From assembly GCF_014397785.1 (NCBI RefSeq), contig NZ_VZQQ01000013.1, positions 1 to 64,000 of the forward strand: a stretch of DNA of 64,000 nt, written 5' to 3'. Every line of letters starts with the position of its first letter. Position 1 is the first letter of the stretch. Origin of the DNA: Paraburkholderia podalyriae. GTDB lineage: Bacteria > Pseudomonadota > Gammaproteobacteria > Burkholderiales > Burkholderiaceae. The notes beneath the pieces are model-generated. The model did not search any database, was not told the origin of the DNA, and saw nothing but the letters and a program-made list of their open reading frames with translations. Both the position numbers and the translations under genes were made by a program. This document shows positions 16,666 to 24,795 of the stretch, one piece after another.

Positions 16666-19290
16666 ATGGATGGAAAGAAAACAACGAATGCATCAAGGAA
16701 GTCCGCCATCCAGGCCCAAAAGGAAAAGGGAGTAAAGCGGGATACGGACATGACCCTCGGCTGGGTCGAGCGGGAATATCCGCAGCTCGCCGCCTGGCGA
16801 ATGCTGGCGGTGGAGTGGCTGAAAGGCGAAACACGCGGTGTCGACGCAAGGCTCCAAGCATTGGTGGCCTTCTTGGAGCGCTATCTCATCCAGCAGGCTC
16901 TACCGCTCGACCCGTCCGTGTTCTTGGCTCGCACCACCGTCCTGTCTGACTTTTACCAAACAGCCTGCCCGGATTCGGAGAAGGGCATCAAGTACAACAA
17001 CCACATCCATACCTTCCTGCAATTCGTGCTGCTGTGCCAGTTCAGCGAAGCCCAGGACCACGGCCGACCGGTTGTCTCGCCGGCCTTCCACAACCCCGTT
17101 CGCAGGATGTCAAAGAGTGGTCTGCCTAAGCGCGACGAGAGCGTATATTCGCCGCTACCCTATGGCTACATCGCCGAACTGCGGCAGATGCTTGCGGCGG
17201 GACCGCACTTCCGAGACTGGCAGTGGGCGCAGAGGGCGCTGGGAACCGACATTGGCCAAGGCCAGCGCGGACGCTCCGGGCCCGACTGGTTCGAAGCGAC
17301 CGAGGACCAGATCGACCGTAACGACCCGGACTGCGTGTGGCGGGTCCGCAAGGTAAGCCGGAACCATCGCTCTGGGCAGGTGCTGGAGATGTGGAGTCCG
17401 GTCCGCTGGGTGGCCCTGCTCACGAAGCTCATTCTGCCGCTACGCACGTTCCAGGTGCGCATGCTCGACTCGGGCGAAGCCGATACTTGGCGCTACGCGG
17501 CGGGAAACTGGACGTTGAATTTGGGCCGGCTCGCGCAAGGCAGCGAACGGAGGCCCCTGCAACAGGGAGTGTTCCGCCGCAGCGACCTCCTCGCCGACGG
17601 CGAGGCCGTCTCGACGGTCCTATACATCAACACCAACAAGACTGCTGACATCGCCACGTCCGGTCCGGAGAAGGGCTACGTGTTGCCGTGGCCCTTCGGC
17701 GGGCCGGTGCATCAGGGCGTCTTCTACTGGCTGGAGAAGCTGCGCAACTGGCAGGAGAAGTACAATCCCGTCTCGCGGCGCACGGCGTGGACAGAACTCG
17801 ATGGTCGCCACATCAAGGCGAAGAGCGACGTGCAACTCGCGGGCTACCCCGACACCTGCTTCCTCTTCCGGATGCCTGAGGTTGATGAGGGCGAGCGTCA
17901 TCTTCCGCTCAAGGAAATGACGTTGCTACGAAACTGGTTCACCCTACTAGAAGCGTTCGAGCTTCGGTTGGCCGACCGGGGCGAAACCCATCGCAACGCC
18001 GAGCCGATTCGCTTCCTTCCTCCGGCGGAAGAGCAGAACAATGGAGTGACGACCCTCTTCCCGCTGCACAGCCTCCGTGTGTCACTCATCACCGCGCTGG
18101 CGCTTGAGGGCCAGGTACCGTTCCCGCTGCTGCAGAAGCTCGTTGGCCACAGCCGCCTGCTGATGACCTTGTACTACACGAAGCCGGGCGCGACCCACAT
18201 CCGCGACGCGCTCCTTGGCGCAGCGGAACGACTGGAGGCGAGCAAGGAACTAAGCATCCAAAACTTCCTGCTCGACACCGAGCACGACGAACTTCTGCAA
18301 CAGGCCATCTGCAACAGCGTGCCCAGCCTCGCCGCCGCCATTCCGCAGCATCCGGCCGCGCGCAACCCGGCAGGCTGGATGTCCATGCACCACGGACTGT
18401 GCCTCGTTGGCGGCAACGCCAGCGAGATCGAGGGCAACGGCTCGGTGGGCGGCTGCTACAACGGCGGCCCCATGACTGCCAAGGGCTCTTCGTCAGACAG
18501 TCCCAGGTACGGGCCTGTTCCAGGCGGCAGTCGGAACTGCGTGCGCTGTCGCTGGTTCGTGACTGAACCGCACCACTTGCCGGCGCTGGCCGCCCACTTC
18601 AACACGCTCGCCTACCACTTCGACGAGGCGCGAAACGCCTGTCTCACCCGTGAAAACGAGCTTCAGGACCTGAAGAAGCAGAAAGCCGATGCGGAAGACG
18701 CGGGCCAACCGTTCGCGCGGATGAAAGCCTACCGATTGGCCGAGCGGGTGTGGGAGAGCGCTATGAAGCGCTTCAGCGACCTCGCCGAAGACCTCGTAGC
18801 CTGCTGGCGTCTCATCGAACGCTGCAAGGCGGCGCTCGAAGCCCCGCAGGGCGACACTATGCTGTTGGTGGCCGCCGGCACGGTGAGCGACGTGCATGTC
18901 GCCTTCGAGGAAACGGAGTCGGAATTGCTCCAGATCTCCGGCGTGTGTGAAAACGCCGAGGTCTACCTCGACCTGGAACCGGGCAAGGCGGTGTTCCGCC
19001 GCAGCCAACTGCTCGATGCTGTGCTCTACCGCGACGACCTGCCGCCGGTCTTCATGCTGTTAAGCGAATCGGAGCAGTTGCTCGCTGGCAATGCCTTCAT
19101 GCGCCGCCTCGCCCAGCAGATGAACCCAACGAATCTTGAACTCGGCCAACGGCAAGTTATTCGACTCATGGACGCGGGCATGAGCCTCAGCCAGCACTTC
19201 GGTATCGACCTCGCCGCCCTGCTGCCCACGACAAATCCCCTCCCGGCGTTCCCCGCCAGGTGCCAAGCACTCGCGGGAGACGGAGCATGA
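16666..19290 (+). CDS. gmtZ: Large tyrosine-recombinase-type integrase, Gamma-Mobile-Trio GmtZ-like
   Basis: 874 residues, starting 9 bp after the previous stop. Residues ~30-130 form an N-terminal helical domain. The catalytic core spans ~240-520: Arg260 in LPLRTFQVR, H468-x-x-R471 in HSLRVS, His495 in LVGHSRLL and Tyr503/504 in TLYYTKPG. A second module follows with four cysteines (C579, C597, C625, C628; the last pair in NCVRCRW) that could bind metal, then a long helical and probably coiled-coil region (~645-740). Ordinary phage integrases end soon after the Tyr, so the extra ~360 residues are distinctive. This size and layout fit the VPA1269/GmtZ family. Its stop overlaps the next start (ATGA), implying translational coupling. 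Confidence 0.85.
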   Translation: MDGKKTTNASRKSAIQAQKEKGVKRDTDMTLGWVEREYPQLAAWRMLAVEWLKGETRGVDARLQALVAFLERYLIQQALPLDPSVFLARTTVLSDFYQTACPDSEKGIKYNNHIHTFLQFVLLCQFSEAQDHGRPVVSPAFHNPVRRMSKSGLPKRDESVYSPLPYGYIAELRQMLAAGPHFRDWQWAQRALGTDIGQGQRGRSGPDWFEATEDQIDRNDPDCVWRVRKVSRNHRSGQVLEMWSPVRWVALLTKLILPLRTFQVRMLDSGEADTWRYAAGNWTLNLGRLAQGSERRPLQQGVFRRSDLLADGEAVSTVLYINTNKTADIATSGPEKGYVLPWPFGGPVHQGVFYWLEKLRNWQEKYNPVSRRTAWTELDGRHIKAKSDVQLAGYPDTCFLFRMPEVDEGERHLPLKEMTLLRNWFTLLEAFELRLADRGETHRNAEPIRFLPPAEEQNNGVTTLFPLHSLRVSLITALALEGQVPFPLLQKLVGHSRLLMTLYYTKPGATHIRDALLGAAERLEASKELSIQNFLLDTEHDELLQQAICNSVPSLAAAIPQHPAARNPAGWMSMHHGLCLVGGNASEIEGNGSVGGCYNGGPMTAKGSSSDSPRYGPVPGGSRNCVRCRWFVTEPHHLPALAAHFNTLAYHFDEARNACLTRENELQDLKKQKADAEDAGQPFARMKAYRLAERVWESAMKRFSDLAEDLVACWRLIERCKAALEAPQGDTMLLVAAGTVSDVHVAFEETESELLQISGVCENAEVYLDLEPGKAVFRRSQLLDAVLYRDDLPPVFMLLSESEQLLAGNAFMRRLAQQMNPTNLELGQRQVIRLMDAGMSLSQHFGIDLAALLPTTNPLPAFPARCQALAGDGA

Positions 19291-19946
19291 ATGGCGCGAC
19301 GGACATCTACCCGGACGCAGTACTGGAGTCGCTGCTCGCCAAGGGTGGGCGCTCCAACCGGCGCGCGAATCTGATGAAGATGCACCAACTCTGCCGAAGG
19401 CAGCATGACGCGGGCTCGCGCGACTTCTCGCTGCCGGCCATCGGCCGGCTGGCGGAAGCCGAAGGCATTATGAAGGGGCGTGCCCTCTACAACGCCCAGT
19501 CGGCCGACTACAAGGCACTGATTGAAGCATGGGCTGCCTACGCCGGCCCACCTGCGCCAAAGCTGCCAAAGACGCTGGCGAGCCACGAATATCTGACGCG
19601 CATCGAAGACCCGGCCATTCGCTCCATCATGCAGGCCATCATCGCGGAACGCGACAGGCTCAAGGCGCAGCTCAACGTGCTGAAAGCCAACGCGCAGGTG
19701 ACCGTGGACCGGCGTCCACTCGGTGCGGTCGCAGCTGTATCTGACTCGCAATCGGTGGCCGTGCTCGCCACGGCCACCCAGTTCACGCCTTCAGAGCGCG
19801 AGGCATTGCAGAAGTCGGTTTCGGCCGACTATCTCGAAGAGCGCGGCCTGCGAGAAGGCAGCCACGGCGAAATCGTGAATGAACGCGGCCGAACGGTGTT
19901 TGAGGTGGGGTTCGCGCGCGCGATTCGCAAAGTGCTTGGCGACTGA
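19287..19946 (+). CDS. gmtX: Gamma-Mobile-Trio GmtX-like accessory protein
   Basis: 219 residues. The ATG at 19287 overlaps the gmtZ stop as ATGA and is preceded by GGGAGACGGA. The N-terminus contains LLAKGGRSNRRANLMKMHQL and DFSLPAIGRLAEAEG, which look like a helix-turn-helix-type DNA-binding region. A helical stretch near residues 108-135 (AIIAERDRLKAQLNVLKA) is a likely coiled coil. The C-terminus has REGSHGEIVNERGRTVFEVG. No catalytic motif is visible. In GMT elements the third gene encodes a small protein of this size, and cargo normally follows it; here nothing recognisable follows. It may direct or regulate the two recombinases, which is inference. Confidence 0.78.
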   Translation: MNGATDIYPDAVLESLLAKGGRSNRRANLMKMHQLCRRQHDAGSRDFSLPAIGRLAEAEGIMKGRALYNAQSADYKALIEAWAAYAGPPAPKLPKTLASHEYLTRIEDPAIRSIMQAIIAERDRLKAQLNVLKANAQVTVDRRPLGAVAAVSDSQSVAVLATATQFTPSEREALQKSVSADYLEERGLREGSHGEIVNERGRTVFEVGFARAIRKVLGD

Positions 19947-19962
19947 CCGGCGCAACGGAAAA

Positions 19963-19984
19963 GCGCCGACGTTGCCGTCGGCGC
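19963..19984 (+). terminator. Hairpin just downstream of gmtX
   Basis: Perfect 8-bp stem GCGCCGAC/GTCGGCGC with 6-base loop GTTGCC, 17 bases after the gmtX stop. No T-run follows, so it may be a weak terminator or a transcript-stabilising hairpin. Confidence 0.45.
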
Positions 19985-20001
19985 CTGAAGGTAACGATGT
20001 A

Positions 20002-20025
20002 TTGCGATGTGTCCGTACATCGCAA
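20002..20025. repeat. Perfect 9-bp inverted repeat with 6-bp spacer
   Basis: TTGCGATGT and ACATCGCAA are exact inverted arms around the spacer GTCCGT, 56 bases past the gmtX stop. Tyrosine recombinases typically act on core sites with 9-13 bp inverted arms around a 6-8 bp crossover region, so this is a candidate recombination core of the trio element. It could also be an operator for a dimeric regulator. The 8-mer ACATCGCA also occurs left of gmtY at 15135-15142. Confidence 0.6.
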
Positions 20026-20691
20026 GGTTGGTATGCGCAAAAGCCTTGTAAAACGAGGCGTCTGAGTCACTCACTCACGAACTATGTACGGTTAAGGAAT
20101 AAGAACGGAAGGGCGTTTTTTTGTTCTGTCCGCATATCGGCTCGGAGCCGCCAGAAAGAGAAAGCCCGCTTCGTTCCGACGAAAAAAAGCCCTGTTCCGC
20201 AAGGAACAGGGCTGACAGGATGGAACAATCGAGCAAGCGCGTGGATGCCTGCCGACCTATAACCACCTAACCTGCAAAGCTATTGCTTACGTGTACTGCA
20301 CCGGCAATTTCTACCACTCGACAGCAACCTTCAGGCTGCCGATTCAAACCACCACTTCAATTGCGACTGCTTGTGGGCCGGTCCTCGTTATTTCGTGCAT
20401 CTGGCCGCTACCCCTTTACTTCGCGCTCGTTGCTCGATGCATTGCGCGCTTTACTGCGTCTATTGCGAACTGCGAACTGCATATCAACGGTACGGTTCAA
20501 ACACGACACGAGGGGAATCGCATCGATGGAGTTCGGTGATTTGTCGCTCCATGGAAAACAGTGTAGGCCCGCACGCGCCAATGCAATTGCGCGAAGCGAG
20601 GGGCTTTGGCGGGTTAATTTGGCGAATCGATGTAACAGCGGGATTTCGCCAGATATATCCTGGCGCGACGACCAGCGCCGCACCACGCAAG
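20026..20691. other. Gene-poor, lower-GC right flank of the recombinase trio
   Basis: No reading frame here has a ribosome site with protein-like composition. The stretch 20060-20530 is visibly richer in A/T than its surroundings. It contains one strong minus-strand terminator (20182-20213). I see no cargo gene, tRNA or transposase piece. It may be the eroded end of the mobile element or the pre-existing insertion locus. Confidence 0.5.
20182..20213 (-). terminator. Strong minus-strand rho-independent terminator
   Basis: On the minus strand an 11-bp stem (AGCCCTGTTCC/GGAACAGGGCT) with a 4-base loop is followed by seven T residues (the A-run at 20182-20188 on plus). The nearest minus-strand gene that could feed it ends at 20692, almost 480 bases away, so it may serve a long 3' end, a lost gene or a small RNA. 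Confidence 0.75.
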
Positions 20692-20964
20692 TCAACCGCG
20701 CGTGGAGAAATCGGCGATTGTCAGCAACACCTTCTCACCGGGACGCGCGAGCATTTTTCGTTCGGCGATCGCGGTAATACGTTTGCGCCCATCCGCGAAC
20801 GTCTTCAGAATGCGCGCCTCACCCGCGCCGCGTTGCAGCCAGAAGTGCTCTTCGAGCGCCTCGCGCGTGACCGCGCATTCAAGGTCGCGTCCCTGCGACG
20901 AAAGCTGGAAAATCACCGCGCGTCCATCTGCCGAGACGCTGGGTACCGCCTCGATCATCGTCAT
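20692..20964 (-). CDS. DUF1488 family protein
   Basis: 90 residues from ATG 20964, preceded by GAGGTGG at close spacing; a second ATG at 20958 is possible. The sequence includes RAVIFQLSSQGRDLECAVTR, then EALEEHFWLQRGAGEARILK and AIAERKMLARPGEKVLLT. This matches the small DUF1488 proteins of Burkholderiaceae and other Proteobacteria, which are cytoplasmic and of unknown function. It is a single gene. The base composition from here rightward is host-like again, which places the right limit of the foreign segment before or near 20690. Confidence 0.72.
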   Translation of the reverse strand: MTMIEAVPSVSADGRAVIFQLSSQGRDLECAVTREALEEHFWLQRGAGEARILKTFADGRKRITAIAERKMLARPGEKVLLTIADFSTRG

Positions 20965-21246
20965 AGCCCACCTCGCAACGTTGATTACCCTGTTCCGGCA
21001 GGCGATGGCTTGACGACCGCGCCCTCGAAACGCGAAGCAAGCTTTAGCAAAACACATGCCATACAACGTGGAATGTGACGCCTCGCCAATCAACCGACCC
21101 GACCGGTCCTACTGCCTCGCAAAATGGGAAGACTGCAACATAGCCGCGTGGTAAAAAAGCGCAGCCGGCGCGACAATCGACGACAATTCTTACTCGCGCT
21201 TCGCATCATCGAGGTGCGCCCGATCGCGCGCCACAACCTTGCCGAC

Positions 21247-21750
21247 ATGTCCGCCCAACTGCCTGCCCAACGATCCGGGTTGACCTTGCGTCCCGCGCAA
21301 CCCGACGACGAAGCCTTCCTGCTCGAACTGCGCAAGACGACGATGACCGAACACCTGGCGCGCGCCGGCGAGCCGACCGACGACGCCGCCCATCGCGCGC
21401 GCCTGCTGCATCGCTACGACGCAGCGCAGGTGATCTGCATCGATGACGCGCCCGCGGGTCTGCTGAAGGCGCACCGCAACGAAGACGAATGGTTCGTCGT
21501 GCAAGTGCAGATCGCGCCGGCGCTCCAGGGACGCGGCATCGGCGAGCAGGCGCTGCGCACGATCCTGCGCGCGGCCGCTGCCGACGCACTGCCGGTCAGC
21601 TTGCAGGTGCTCAAGGGCAATCCCGCCAAGCGGCTGTACGATCGTCTCGGCTTCCAGATCGTCGGCGAGGATCGGACACAGTTTTACATGCGCCTCGTAG
21701 CGCGCGCGTTGGCGGAAAGCGAAGCAGAACGAATGTCGGATAAAGACTGA
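21247..21750 (+). CDS. GNAT family N-acetyltransferase
   Basis: 167 residues. The ATG at 21247 is chosen because the protein fold starts right after it (SGLTLRPAQPDDEAFLLELR). The acetyl-CoA signature is clear: VVQVQIAPALQGRGIGEQAL (residues ~84-103, Q-x-x-G-x-G/A pattern), and the C-terminal motif NPAKRLYDRLGFQIVGED is the usual GNAT motif B. It lies 19 bases before the DOPA-dioxygenase-like gene on the same strand, so the two may share a transcript. The substrate is unknown. Confidence 0.9.
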   Translation: MSAQLPAQRSGLTLRPAQPDDEAFLLELRKTTMTEHLARAGEPTDDAAHRARLLHRYDAAQVICIDDAPAGLLKAHRNEDEWFVVQVQIAPALQGRGIGEQALRTILRAAAADALPVSLQVLKGNPAKRLYDRLGFQIVGEDRTQFYMRLVARALAESEAERMSDKD

Positions 21751-21769
21751 TACGGGAACGAGCCTGGCG

Positions 21770-22132
21770 ATGAACTCTGATATGACCTTTCGCGACGCTT
21801 CAGCGATAGAAAGCTGGCACGCGCACATCTATTTCGACGCGGCGAGCCGCGACGCCGCCTGGGCGTTTCGCGAGCAGATCGACGCGCATTGGGGCGACAA
21901 GCTTCGGATCGGGCGCTTCCACGAACGGCCGGTCGGCCCGCACCCGATGTGGTCGTATCAGCTCGCGTTCGCGCACGCGCAGTTCGCCGAGGTGGTCGGG
22001 TGGCTCACGCTCAATCACGGCGCGCTCGATGTCTTTCTGCATCCGAATACCGGCGACGCGCTGCGCGATCATCGCGACGCCGCCGTATGGATCGGACACT
22101 CGCACGAGCTCGTGCTGAAGGCACTGCTCTAG
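21770..22132 (+). CDS. DOPA 4,5-dioxygenase family protein
   Basis: 120 residues. It carries the conserved His/Pro pattern of the family: WHAHIYFD (residues ~16-23), FHERPVGPHPMWSYQ (~50-64), LHPNTGDALRDH (~90-101) and GHSHELVLKALL at the end. In plants and fungi related enzymes open the ring of L-DOPA; bacterial members are often annotated by similarity only. The His set is complete, so catalysis by a bound metal is plausible. It probably forms a small unit with the GNAT gene just upstream and is convergent with the HiPIP gene, 28 bp away. Confidence 0.85.
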   Translation: MNSDMTFRDASAIESWHAHIYFDAASRDAAWAFREQIDAHWGDKLRIGRFHERPVGPHPMWSYQLAFAHAQFAEVVGWLTLNHGALDVFLHPNTGDALRDHRDAAVWIGHSHELVLKALL

Positions 22133-22160
22133 CAGCGATGCGAACGATGCGGCGACGTGC

Positions 22161-22475
22161 TCACATGTTCGAGTACGCGCTGCACCAGCCGCGCGACGCG
22201 ACCTGTTTGGCACCGAACAGCGTGCAACCGCCGTACGCATCCGACGCCTTGCCCTGAAATAGCGAGCAGTTCGCACACGTTTGCCCGGCCGCGAAGTTCG
22301 GGAACCTGGCCTTGTCGACCTTCGACGCATCTTCGGTATAGCCGACCGCCTGTGCCTGCGGATCGCTCTCGCTCAGCGCGTTGGGAACGCTCGCGGCAAA
22401 CGCGACGCGAGACAGCGCGAGCGACGAGCCGACGCCCGCGCTCAACAACAGGAAATGGCGGCGCGATGTTTGCAT
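22161..22475 (-). CDS. High-potential iron-sulfur protein (HiPIP)
   Basis: 104 residues. It begins with a Tat signal (TSRRHFLLLSAGVGSSLA) ending around AFAA near residue 28. The mature part has the four cluster cysteines in CANCSLF, GGCTLF and RGWCSAY, which ligate one [4Fe-4S] cluster. HiPIPs are periplasmic electron carriers, in phototrophs between bc1 and the reaction centre, in other bacteria to terminal oxidases or reductases. It stands 36 bp downstream of the nitroreductase gene on the same strand, so the pair may be cotranscribed. Confidence 0.93.
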   Translation of the reverse strand: MQTSRRHFLLLSAGVGSSLALSRVAFAASVPNALSESDPQAQAVGYTEDASKVDKARFPNFAAGQTCANCSLFQGKASDAYGGCTLFGAKQVASRGWCSAYSNM

Positions 22476-22511
22476 TGTGATTTGTCTCTGGGTGGGGACT
22501 GAAGGCTGCGT

Positions 22512-23201
22512 TCAATCGAGAAAGCGCGTGAAGCGCTCGACCGGTTCGCGCTCGGGGCGCAGCGTATTGACCGGCGCGCTCGGGTCGGCGAAGCCGAGCG
22601 ACATGCCGCACACGAACTGCTCGTTCTCGGGCAAGCCGAGATGTTGGGCAATCAGTCGATGAAACTGCATGAACGCGGCCTGTGGACAGGTGTCGAGGCC
22701 GCGTCCGCGCGCGGCCGTCATGATCGCCTGCAGGAACATGCCGTAATCGAGCCAGCTGCCGCGCTCGAGGCTGCGATCGATCGTGAACAGCAGGCCGACG
22801 GGCGCGTCGAAGAAACGGAAGTTGCGCGAGTGCTGTTCGTGCATGCGCGCCTTGTCGCCCTTGTCGATGCCGAGCAGGCCATACATGTCCCAGCCGATCT
22901 TGCGGCGCCGGTCGATAAACGGCGACTGCCATTGGCGCGGATAGTACGCGTACTCTTCCTGGTACAGCTCGTCGCGCTGCGGATCGTCGTAGGCTGTGAG
23001 CAGATCGCGCGACAGACGCGCGAGCGATTCGCCCGTCAGTACGTACACCTGCCACGGCTGCGTGTTGGTGCCCGACGGCGCGTGACTGGCGGCTTCGAGA
23101 ATGGCTTCGATGTCGGCGCGCTGCACCGGTGTCGGCAGAAAGGCGCGCACCGAGCGCCGCGTGGTTAGCGCGGTGTCGACGGGATTCGCGGGAGAGGTCA
23201 T
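22512..23201 (-). CDS. Nitroreductase family FMN protein
   Basis: 229 residues from ATG 23201 (AGGTCAT context; GGAG weak). It contains the FMN-binding start TTRRSVRAFLPTPV (residues ~13-26), ASHAPSGTNTQPWQVYVLTG (~38-57) and the C-terminal GMSLGFADPSAPVNTLRPER, all typical of the NfsB/BluB-like family. Expected activity is NAD(P)H-dependent reduction of nitroaromatics or quinones in the cytoplasm. It is followed by the HiPIP gene. Nothing in the sequence points to a specific substrate. Confidence 0.92.
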   Translation of the reverse strand: MTSPANPVDTALTTRRSVRAFLPTPVQRADIEAILEAASHAPSGTNTQPWQVYVLTGESLARLSRDLLTAYDDPQRDELYQEEYAYYPRQWQSPFIDRRRKIGWDMYGLLGIDKGDKARMHEQHSRNFRFFDAPVGLLFTIDRSLERGSWLDYGMFLQAIMTAARGRGLDTCPQAAFMQFHRLIAQHLGLPENEQFVCGMSLGFADPSAPVNTLRPEREPVERFTRFLD

Positions 23202-23312
23202 CGGCGGATGGCGGCAGAGCCAGCGAAGTGGGTCTGCGATGATTCTAGCGCGTACCGGTTACAGGTTCCCCGCGAGCGCACCGGATTCGCCCGAAGCGTT
23301 GCGCTGCGCCCC

Positions 23313-24035
23313 TTACATCGTCCCCAACACGACCGCCGCCGCGATTGACCCCACCACGAGCAGGAGCCCCACCGTCTTGCGCCTGTTCAACTCGGTCCAC
23401 AACAGCACGCCCGTCAGCGACAGCAGAATCAGACTGCCCGCGAGGGTGTCGATCAGCAGCACCCAACCGACGCTCAGGCCCACACCCTTGTGCATGTTCG
23501 TCAGCATTGCAAGCAAGGTATTCGCGCTGCGCTTGACCGTCACAGTGTTATTGCCGACCCAGTATTCGACCGACGTGTTTTGCTTCGGCGACGCGAAGTT
23601 CAGCTGCCAGTGCTCGGGCTGCACGACGCTGCGATCGCCCCACGCCACCGGATGCTCGGGTTCCTTCTGCATGCGCCCCGGACTGCCCCCGATCTTCAGC
23701 TCCTGCTCGAGCCACTTCGCGAGTTCGCGTGGCGTTTGCGGCGCCGGTTGCGGCAGCGGCACCTGCATCACCGACACCTGTGGCTCGCCGGTCAAAACGC
23801 GCAGCGGGCCGCCGCGATGGTTCAGAAAGAACCCCGTCGCGCCGAACAGCAGACCGAGCGCCGCGCCCCACAGTCCGACCCAGCCATGCACGTTGCGCAG
23901 CCACTTGATGACGCTCGCGCGACGCGAGCGCTGCCGGCGCGATTTCCGCTCATCGCCATCGAGCCGCCGTGCCTCCTGCGCGTCATGTTCGCCGGCTGCG
24001 GGCGGTTGAATGTCGAGGGTGTCCAAGACGCTCAC
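23313..24035 (-). CDS. PepSY-associated transmembrane protein of the iron operon
   Basis: 240 residues from a GTG at 24035 with GGAGTGAAAC upstream; the start overlaps the stop of the PiuC-like gene by four bases. A charged N-terminus (residues 1-40) precedes a first membrane helix (VHGWVGLWGAALGLLFGATG, ~49-68), a periplasmic loop (70-165), then MHKGVGLSVGWVLLIDTLAG and two more helices to the C-terminus. The histidines in VHGW and MHKG are typical of PepSY-TM proteins, several of which are ferric-siderophore reductases. Third gene after receptor and PiuC; the set suggests inner-membrane reduction or handling of imported iron complexes. Confidence 0.82.
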   Translation of the reverse strand: MSVLDTLDIQPPAAGEHDAQEARRLDGDERKSRRQRSRRASVIKWLRNVHGWVGLWGAALGLLFGATGFFLNHRGGPLRVLTGEPQVSVMQVPLPQPAPQTPRELAKWLEQELKIGGSPGRMQKEPEHPVAWGDRSVVQPEHWQLNFASPKQNTSVEYWVGNNTVTVKRSANTLLAMLTNMHKGVGLSVGWVLLIDTLAGSLILLSLTGVLLWTELNRRKTVGLLLVVGSIAAAVVLGTM

Positions 24036-24715
24036 GTTTCACTCCAGGTACGCAACAGATTGTGATAACAACCGACGAGACTGCGCCGCGCAGTCTCATC
24101 GGCATCAGTGGCATTGAGCCGTTGAATCGCGGTGTCCATGTCGAACAGCAGCGCGCGATGCGTGTCGCTGCGCACGAGGCTCTGCACCCAGAAGAAGCTC
24201 GCCACCCTCGCGCCGCGCGTGACCGGCGTCACCTGGTGCAGACTCGTCGCCGGATAAACGATCATGTCGCCGGCCGGCAGCTTGACCTGCTGCACGCCGT
24301 AGGTGTCCTCGATCACGAGTTCGCCGCCGTCGTATTCGTCGGGCGCGCTGACAAACAGCGTCACCGACACGTCGGTGCGCAGCTTCACGCCGTTCGGCAG
24401 CACGCGCACCGCGCCGTCGACGTGGCTGCCGAACTGCATGCCGCCCTCGTAACGATTGAACAGCGGCGGATAGACCTGATTGGGCAGCACCGCGCTGATG
24501 AACAGTGGATTGCGCTCGATCGCCGCGAGAATCACATCGCCGAGTTCGCGCGCGAGCGTCGAGTGCTCGGCGATCTGCTGATTGCGCTTGACGGGTGCGC
24601 CCTGATAGCCGGCGGTCGCGCGGCCATCGACCCACGCATCGCCGGCCCGATCGAGCCGCTCGCGCATGAAGCGCAATTGCCCGGCGTCCAGTACCTTCGG
24701 AATGTGCAGCAGCAT
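24032..24715 (-). CDS. piuC: Fe(II)/2-oxoglutarate dioxygenase, PiuC/YbiX-like
   Basis: 227 residues, start MLLHIPKVLDAGQLRFMRER at ATG 24715. The double-stranded beta-helix carries the metal ligands H-x-D in FGSHVDGAV (~residue 97), the distal His in SLHQVTPVTRG (~158) and the 2-oxoglutarate Arg shortly after it. This is the PKHD-type hydroxylase family found beside siderophore receptors (piuA-piuC in Pseudomonas, fiu-ybiX in E. coli). The substrate in those operons is not settled. It lies 80 bp after the TonB receptor gene and overlaps the PepSY gene by 4 bp, so all three should be cotranscribed. Confidence 0.93.
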   Translation of the reverse strand: MLLHIPKVLDAGQLRFMRERLDRAGDAWVDGRATAGYQGAPVKRNQQIAEHSTLARELGDVILAAIERNPLFISAVLPNQVYPPLFNRYEGGMQFGSHVDGAVRVLPNGVKLRTDVSVTLFVSAPDEYDGGELVIEDTYGVQQVKLPAGDMIVYPATSLHQVTPVTRGARVASFFWVQSLVRSDTHRALLFDMDTAIQRLNATDADETARRSLVGCYHNLLRTWSET

Positions 24716-24795
24716 GATGTGTCCTTTGCGTCGGCTTGCCGTTCGCAACAGCGGCAAGCCGGACGCATGCGCTCAGTGCGCATCAAAAACGCGTA

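Noticed and set aside
15003..19967. AAAAGCGCC present at 15003-15011 and 19959-19967 as flanking direct repeats of the trio
   Set aside because: A 9-base match between flanks of this size is expected about once by chance, and the right copy is part of the hairpin after gmtX.
20075..20777. Short open frames on both strands in the right flank of the trio
   Set aside because: No ribosome sites, composition unlike proteins, and no family resemblance.
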